NCBI RefSeq assembly: GCF_002847015.1
Contig: NZ_CP025085.1
Span: 2,232,001-2,296,000, forward strand
From: Prodigiosinella confusarubida
GTDB taxonomy: Bacteria > Pseudomonadota > Gammaproteobacteria > Enterobacterales > Enterobacteriaceae
Direction: 5' to 3'
Length of the DNA: 64,000 bases
In this document: piece by piece, positions 62,001 through 64,000 of the stretch
Layout of the letters: each line of letters starts with the position of its first letter
Numbering within the stretch: position 1 is the stretch's first letter
Notes under the pieces: model-generated
Told to the model about the DNA's origin: nothing
The model's database searches: none
Seen by the model: only the letters and a program-made list of their open reading frames with translations
Made by a program: the position numbers and the translations under genes

Positions 62001-63809
62001 CATAAAACACCAGAATTACAACAATGGTTTTATCGCCCGACTTGGCGGCCGCTCGCGCTCGCGTCAGACGACGCGGGCACGCCGCCGCCAGCGGGCTGTA
62101 TCCTGGTGTTTATGGATGACATCGGTGTCGCTAGCGAGGTATGTAGCATACTTTCCGCGCAGGGACATACGCCGATAGCGGTAGCCAAGTCATCTTCTTT
62201 CCGTCAATTCGGCGAACGTAGCTTTGCCATCAACCCGGCGTGTTTGCAGGATTATCTTGACCTGTTTTCCGCCCTGAGGGGACGCTTGGGCGAGGATCTA
62301 CAGCTGTATCACTTTTTTAGCCTGGGCAAGCCAGAGGATCCCCTTGATGCCGATGATATCGCTCCAATGATGTCTGTCGGTTTTTACAGCCTGTTGCATA
62401 TTGCCAACGCGCTGGCAGAAACAACCAACCTTCGGCAGGTGACGCTTAGCGTCATCAGCAATCATCTATATCAGATCGCTGCCGAGCAGCACACAGCCGG
62501 TGCGAAAGGTGCGTTGCAAGCCGCCTGTCTGGTCATTCCGCAAGAACACCCGCATATTCAGTGCCACAGCATTGATGTGATGGTTCCTGACCACCCGAGA
62601 CAGCGTTCCCGGCTGATCCAGCAGCTATGTCGTTTCCTGATGGCGAAAAGCTCACGGCCGGCAGCGGCGATACTACGGGACAACAGCCTATGGGGCCGGA
62701 GTTACGAACGGCTAGCCGCCAATGCGGCTCAAACTGCAGCGACACCGATCCGTAAACGGGGCGTATACCTTATTACTGGTGGTTTTGGCAGTATCGGCCG
62801 GTTGCTGGCAAGTCACCTGGCAACCCAGTATCAAGCCAGTGTGATCCTGAGTACCAGGGGAATGGATGACAATACGGAAAAAGGACGAGAGAAACACCAG
62901 TGGTTACAAACGCTGAGAGCGTCGGGAGCACAGGTTGAGATTATCTGTGCCGACGTGACAGATTATCACGCGATGGAAAAAGGGCTGGCTGTGGCCGAGG
63001 AGATATGTGGTGCCGTTAACGGTGTCATACACTGTGCTGGCTTGGTCGGTCAGATGTATCTGAAGCCGACGGCGAGTTTAACTCCGACAGATTGTGAGGA
63101 GATATTCTCCGCCAAAATAACCGGTGTTCAGGTGCTTGCCGCCCTATTTGAAGGTAAAAAACCGGACTTTTGTTTGTGCATGTCGTCGATCTCCAGCGTG
63201 TTAGGCGGATTGGGGCACGCGGCTTATATCGCCGCCAATATTTATATGGATTATTTTGTACAACAACAAAATCTGACTGCCGATTTTCGCTGGTTAAGTG
63301 TCAACTGGGACGGTTGGCAAACTGAACGTATGCAAGCACAGCGTGAAGGGGTAACCATTACCCAGGACAAGTTCGCCATGTCGCCAGCCGAAGGGATCGC
63401 CGCCTGTGAGTGGGCGCTGGCACAGAACGAGACGGATTTGCTGGTACACTCCACAGCTGATCTTGACGCGCGTATTAAACAGTGGGTAACGCTGGATAGT
63501 CTACAGGATCAACCCCGGTCCGTTTTCCCCAGGCCTCAGTTGGATACGCCATATGTTGCACCGGAAGATACCTTGCAGCAGGCATTGTGTACCATGATGC
63601 AAGAACGACTGGGAGTGGATAAGATTGGCATCAATGATGACTTTTTCCAGCTGAATATGGATTCGTTCATTATTGTGCAAATAACCAACATGATAAAAAA
63701 GCAGCTGAATGTCGATATTCCGGTGGTGACATTTTATAAATATCCCAACATCAATGTGCTCTCTGCCATTATTCAGCAGTTGGGATATGGGCCTGAAAAT
63801 AATGGATAA
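50067..63809 (+). CDS. FAAL-loaded modular polyketide synthase, three KR modules
   Basis: A 4580-aa cytoplasmic megasynthase. Domains by residue: fatty acyl-AMP ligase 1-565 (QYSSGSTGEPKGVVLSH, LSWLPLSHDMGLIGF); ACP1 (Ser611); KS1 672-1095 (Cys841, His977, His1018); AT scar 1100-1260; KR1 to about 1760 (GGLGGVG); ACP2 (Ser1821); KS2 1881-2308 (Cys2051, His2187, His2227); AT scar 2309-2475; KR2 to about 2960 (TGGLGNIG); ACP3 (Ser3017); KS3 3091-3520 (Cys3264, His3400, His3440); AT 3615-3915 (Ser3708, His3806); KR3 to about 4470 (TGGFGSIG); ACP4 (Ser4533). No DH, ER, MT or TE. A fatty acid activated by the FAAL would receive three units, each reduced to a beta-hydroxy group. Chain release must come from elsewhere. 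Whether the single AT serves all modules is open. Confidence 0.93.
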   Translation: MDKINAGHLLDSLFASAKSEKGMLLYDRFLQPRFISYAQLLRDASVLCQSLGCRGVPKDSQVIIQLSDNLQFLTSFWACLLGGYVPVPLSCVASSEAAKKLWQVFQQSERPVILTGLLQRENIATFLGERCEPQDIERIRKAVLIVDELVANSPSDGVIFPDNHRQKTAFIQYSSGSTGEPKGVVLSHENVLSNIKDIGERIRITEQDKTLSWLPLSHDMGLIGFHLVPLVFGCDQVIIETANFIRRPACWLELVSQTRASITVSPNFGLKHLSKQVPPEKISPLQLASLRLVFNGAESISYQVCRDFLAVYEDHGLNADCLFPVYGLAEASLAVTFPQPGASLTVTTFLRESLVPGQTAIALSGTENQERHDAITLVAVGTPLAGCRVNIISPQEHVCADGQVGYIAIKGKNVTRGYYRAEKALGNKYGLNTGDLGLFYQGQLYITGRAKELFSINGQNYYSTNLEQYIESLAIQGAEHTAVVGVINAQGQEEVICFVRFKGAPADFIPLRREISAAIAEAFHMEISHILPVKQLPKTTSGKLKRTLLQQQYLNGQFADIIQNQHDADERSSHKYTPQQIAESILSLFKSLLSEQSIAIDDNFLEIGGDSALALRLKTRLSQRFSIELEDSVLFKYPTIRALSHFIWQRLTGNSEEQPPAANGPTRDTVQDIAIIGISCRFPGARNSEEFWHNLSNGVDSVSHFSQQELADSGIPEQWLARENYIRAKGIIDDSDYFAAGFFNYSPSEAEKLDPQMRFLHECAWEAFEYAGYDPINYAGPIGVYVGASPNPAWQAKWQSEGSQDARHFLDTQSADKDFSATRLSYKLNLTGPSVTLYTACSTGLAAVEMACQGLLSGSCEMALAGAASVLLPIKRGYFYQPGMLFAQDGVNRSFDAKASGSVFSDGVGLVLLKKLDRARQDNDNILAVIKGIAINNDGQGKAGYTAPSMQGQAQVISAALQLSAVDAETISYVETHGSATPLGDSIEIDALKQALDRPGNVTLPQCVLGSVKSQVGHMNTAAGIGGLIKVVLMLQHRQLPANLHVNQVNPNLQLENSRFYINQQHRPWQGSVLRAGVSSFGIGGTNVHAILEQAPVATCNTEPTRPLLFLLTAKTAQELGALKARMLQYISQQPSALLADIAYTLQVGRHHFPFRSCFICQTRQEVQDYLSGVLPARQQQVTDAKIHQVQGQLEQTLLSASGTPAFAEQLQQLATGWLAGARIDWSLLYSNQQHRRLPLPTYPFSRECYPLTLEVPASHAENAKQTSVPQSIDIYCYYPEWRLAEQTAPQPDASLLADGVILITQPTTLATMLENGLKDIGVKSLVLAQDSLVTEADYDNAFARIIAEQGHLPKLIVHQANIVENPLTEQDSYQRFISAYQRVCLLFKALQPLCHEHQLQVLLLSNSLADEFDFSPELAAISGPLQAIHPEAGNIHTGVLEIDWPQPTAQVAEQLKQQLLVEITRPFDNSGQKILLRGQQRWLPQLREMITPEYNAAVPGLKKRGVYVILGGLGGVGYALAQYLAQQWQATLILIGKTPLPQAAQWDTWLTDHGHDDRISIKIRQAQRLRGLGATLWTLNADLADPRQITDVFSQIYGRYPQIQGVIHAAGVADGALIVNRRLDADRAFFSSKVQGTLALSRILQSAPPDFLLFCSSIAAVLNLPGQAAYISANNFIDDFCRYFSQRIVSKVVAVNWDHWRDLEYSTFNQHDIFNRISEQRVGLSAAQAGQALLRALAAEQSQIVICAAPFSTRQAQIQQVINAVTSHSQVNIRPRPTLNVNYVAPGSHEEQRLATIIQKFTGLQQVGIHDNYFELGLTSLDIFQINQNLMLQLGRELPITAFYTYPTIRLYANFLTSNEAPLAPPIHRSTPPHAEAGGGIAIIGMAGRFPGAGNVEAYWQNLLAGIESVQFFSRESLLAAGIDPLLLDDPNYVSAKGYLADTDCFDHEFFGFSPREAQVLSPQVRLTYECVWSALENAGYPPDSHELSIGCFLGASHNTYWEEQVKHSAEGDSLGEFVSTLLSHKAFMATRIAHKLNLNGPAINLFTGCSTSAVTVHQACQSLMAGECDMAVAGGVSVEFPVISGYLYQPGMLFSQDGHCRSFDEQASGSCFGDGVGIVVLKPLHQALADGDVITAVIKGSAINNDGAMKVGYTAPSVKGQAAVIAKAQHNAGIVPDNIGYVETHGSGTPVGDPIELTALNSVIPRHSDTEAPCYIGSVKSNIGHLNTASGIAALIKTAKIIQTGEIPPSLHLTQLTSRFDFANSRLTVCTQRTLWPKIAGPRRAGVSSFGIGGTNVHLLLEEAPPQIAAPTQEKAGCLHLLLLQAKNLSALRQMGAQLITFLQQQSVCLADLAYSLQVTRTPMPWCRMVICHDRQDAISQLRQEWETLEFIRQCEDRFYVSVPSTARTENAIDLMLYHRNLRQETEQVPRLRQCLQTLQQQVGATFRLPSASSIGRQILPLPTYPFARISHWLGAQPAVSLKAENVEQTHSYTPMWLADGAVTACEGEGCCLLLCQQQGLQGSNLQQRLWASGMQSLLVTHGEKAGQDSDDSFTACFSDVQQLTACFRRLKQASRLPRTVVHYGSGENSEDAQKALSGLVNIIRAYKAVDGDAELKLLIITQYLYSDKGGSESACQAVKTGFARVINQEYRDIHCQLVDFESDKVADIAAGLLFELANPSGQVIVLYREAQRWLAHWQSSRLTGQQSPGFRQGGVYLITGGLGNIGFALALRLIHKFQAKIVIITRSDGLSDYQQQQLSGKQNNLLICQGSCANPDQLQQSVTEAEQVFGPIQGVIHAAGWASEESVSVIENMDEAFIRRHFNAKVAGTQALVQIFADKSLDFCLLMSSISAQLGGIGMAAYAGVNHYLDCMARYQRSKGLPWISVNWDRWQGARGWNNAYLKRVLGERQIAVEHGLDCIEHIVQNTANCQLLVSGKDVLGQLNTQNHISIASATVADETNGLPLRVKDRTHLNSRFVDARNPLERLITDVFEEHFGFSGISIHDNFFDLGASSVDLVRLHLKLNKRVDTPLTIANFLNYHSIYTLARFIEGDAATDEPQLSGDDPEPNADESTKPGDSTPPSVADEMDIAIIGMAAQFPGAPNIDTFWQNLLAGVESISRFSPQELRSAGVPESLTRDPSYVPARGILPESQSFDAAFFGYSFKEAQTMDPQTRVMHECAWRALEHAGYDPQGYAGKIGLYAGGGPHPYWSSVYSSAVVRSDKPSEQYATVQLSDKDFSASRIAYKLGLKGNTLSVFTACSTGLVAVHLAASSLLQGECDMALAGGASVWLPQKMGYLHEQGMILSADGHHRAFDAQASGSVFSDGVGVVLLKKLTRAIADGDSIHCVIKGTAINNDGNRKLGYTAPSVEGQVEVINGALARAHITPAQLNYIETHGSATSLGDVVEIEALKKVFAGDNNVGAACVLGAVKSNIGHTNSAAGMAGLIKTALVLKYRQIPPTLHFHELNPNINLQDGRLQINSTLQPLSGGVTSCFAGVSAFGIGGTNAHVILQGYEDRTVTADSAGPWLLPLSAKSPSALAAASASLGDYLQQNPAINMADVAYTLQVGRPHFAYRTTVMCHSLQEAIDAFTGTGAGNILSGHCKRGPQAIAFMLPGQSAQYINMGRALYDREPLFRQVMDACFSHYQTMTGEDIAEVLYPAHHDIVALTNTALSQPLLFMFEYALGQLLIGKAIRPSLLIGYSFGEYAAACIAGVFSYQDALDLIIIRGRLMQLMPAGKMLSTTLAKEQLIPLLSGSLSIAIENPSSLIVSGLEADVLKLEKALKTQRCFCFPVDIHHLAHSPLLKKILPAFKAALANVRFHAPQIPYISNVTGKRVTAEQATSSDFWCQHLTQTVKFSQGLDCLLEQVEGVALELGPGHDLSVLLRSKAPTATRLVAINLVANKHEAVDSYGYFLAKIGQMWLHGGVEDWQILHCEARKRIPLPGYIFEKQFFPLEPSILSETAWQGVTKTIHKTPELQQWFYRPTWRPLALASDDAGTPPPAGCILVFMDDIGVASEVCSILSAQGHTPIAVAKSSSFRQFGERSFAINPACLQDYLDLFSALRGRLGEDLQLYHFFSLGKPEDPLDADDIAPMMSVGFYSLLHIANALAETTNLRQVTLSVISNHLYQIAAEQHTAGAKGALQAACLVIPQEHPHIQCHSIDVMVPDHPRQRSRLIQQLCRFLMAKSSRPAAAILRDNSLWGRSYERLAANAAQTAATPIRKRGVYLITGGFGSIGRLLASHLATQYQASVILSTRGMDDNTEKGREKHQWLQTLRASGAQVEIICADVTDYHAMEKGLAVAEEICGAVNGVIHCAGLVGQMYLKPTASLTPTDCEEIFSAKITGVQVLAALFEGKKPDFCLCMSSISSVLGGLGHAAYIAANIYMDYFVQQQNLTADFRWLSVNWDGWQTERMQAQREGVTITQDKFAMSPAEGIAACEWALAQNETDLLVHSTADLDARIKQWVTLDSLQDQPRSVFPRPQLDTPYVAPEDTLQQALCTMMQERLGVDKIGINDDFFQLNMDSFIIVQITNMIKKQLNVDIPVVTFYKYPNINVLSAIIQQLGYGPENNG

Positions 63810-63838
63810 CGCTCAGGGACGTCTTTAACTGGTGTTGT

Positions 63839-64000
63839 TTACTCAACACGAGTGGCAAATACGACCAGTGAATAGCGTTTGCCTTCGCAGATGTTGCTGA
63901 CGCCGTGGATCAAATTGCCGGCATGTAGCACCGCGTGGCCAGTTTTCCATGGGGCGATCCGCAATTGATCATCGTCTGCCATCATCAGAAATTGGCCGCC
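63839..64000 (-). CDS. Fe(II)/2-oxoglutarate-dependent oxygenase-like protein, C-terminal part
   Basis: An open frame on the minus strand enters from the right edge and stops at 63839, giving 53 C-terminal residues. The segment GHAVLHAGNLIHGVSNICEG followed by KRYSLVVFATRVE fits the distal part of a 2OG-Fe(II) oxygenase. The His of LIHGVS would be the second iron ligand and the Arg of GKRYSLV the 2-oxoglutarate-binding residue. It converges with the synthase with a 29-base gap. It might hydroxylate the polyketide or a protein, or belong to the flanking genome; only the end is seen. Confidence 0.65.
   Translation of the reverse strand, partial: GGQFLMMADDDQLRIAPWKTGHAVLHAGNLIHGVSNICEGKRYSLVVFATRVE

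Overview
The window is chromosomal DNA from a member of the Enterobacterales. The evidence is the gene order yfcE-yfcD-pta-ackA-yfbV-yfbU-hxpA-yfbS-yfbR-alaA-lrhA-nuoABCDEFGHIJKLMN, the fused nuoCD gene, and products that match the Escherichia coli proteins almost residue for residue. I cannot assign a genus. The LrhA/HexA regulator and a large polyketide locus would fit plant- or insect-associated lineages, but that is only suggestive.

Layout. 1-2.7 kb: the end of an ethanolamine permease gene, then eutB and eutC (adenosylcobalamin-dependent ethanolamine ammonia-lyase) with no microcompartment genes. 2.8-12.5 kb: housekeeping genes (YfcE phosphodiesterase, YfcD Nudix hydrolase, Pta and AckA on the minus strand, YfbV, YfbU, HxpA, YfbS, YfbR). 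A palindromic repeat with identical 24-nt end hairpins lies between yfcD and pta. 12.7-16.3 kb: alaA and the global LysR regulator lrhA/hexA, separated by about 1.35 kb of AT-rich non-coding DNA. 16.8-31.9 kb: the complete 13-gene NADH:quinone oxidoreductase operon, closed by a clear terminator. 32.1-33.0 kb: two small membrane proteins (DUF2892 and ElaB/DUF883 type). 33.0-33.8 kb: a junction with a decayed IS3-type transposase start and a candidate promoter.

33.8-63.8 kb is an accessory locus. It begins with an acyl-CoA dehydrogenase-like gene overlapping an FkbH-type HAD gene, the set known from hydroxymalonyl/methoxymalonyl-ACP extender-unit pathways. The matching stand-alone acyl carrier protein lies 13.5 kb away at 49.6-49.9 kb on the minus strand, beside a 4580-residue synthase: FAAL-ACP-KS-[AT scar]-KR-ACP-KS-[AT scar]-KR-ACP-KS-AT-KR-ACP. 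Between these two halves sit seven co-oriented genes for proteins I cannot assign to a function: a 197-aa protein, two glycine-rich proteins, a 915-aa beta-trefoil-like/pentapeptide-repeat protein, two related giants of 1457 and 851 aa with beta-propeller-like C-termini, and a 445-aa fusion that joins the 197-aa protein's domain to the glycine-rich module. These proteins share modules with each other: a Cys-Cys spacing of exactly 76 residues in three glycine-rich proteins, a repeat domain of about 55 residues in two large proteins, and a common propeller in two. This suggests one self-assembling protein set that evolved by internal duplication.

My reading (inference) is that the FAAL-PKS makes a fatty-acyl chain extended by three keto-reduced units, possibly using an ACP-bound unusual extender made by the FkbH/dehydrogenase pair. 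The repeat-rich proteins would form a particle, matrix or toxin-like assembly that carries or acts with it. No transporter, thioesterase, dedicated regulator or 4'-phosphopantetheinyl transferase is visible before the window ends inside a minus-strand Fe(II)/2-oxoglutarate oxygenase-like gene, so the locus may continue to the right.
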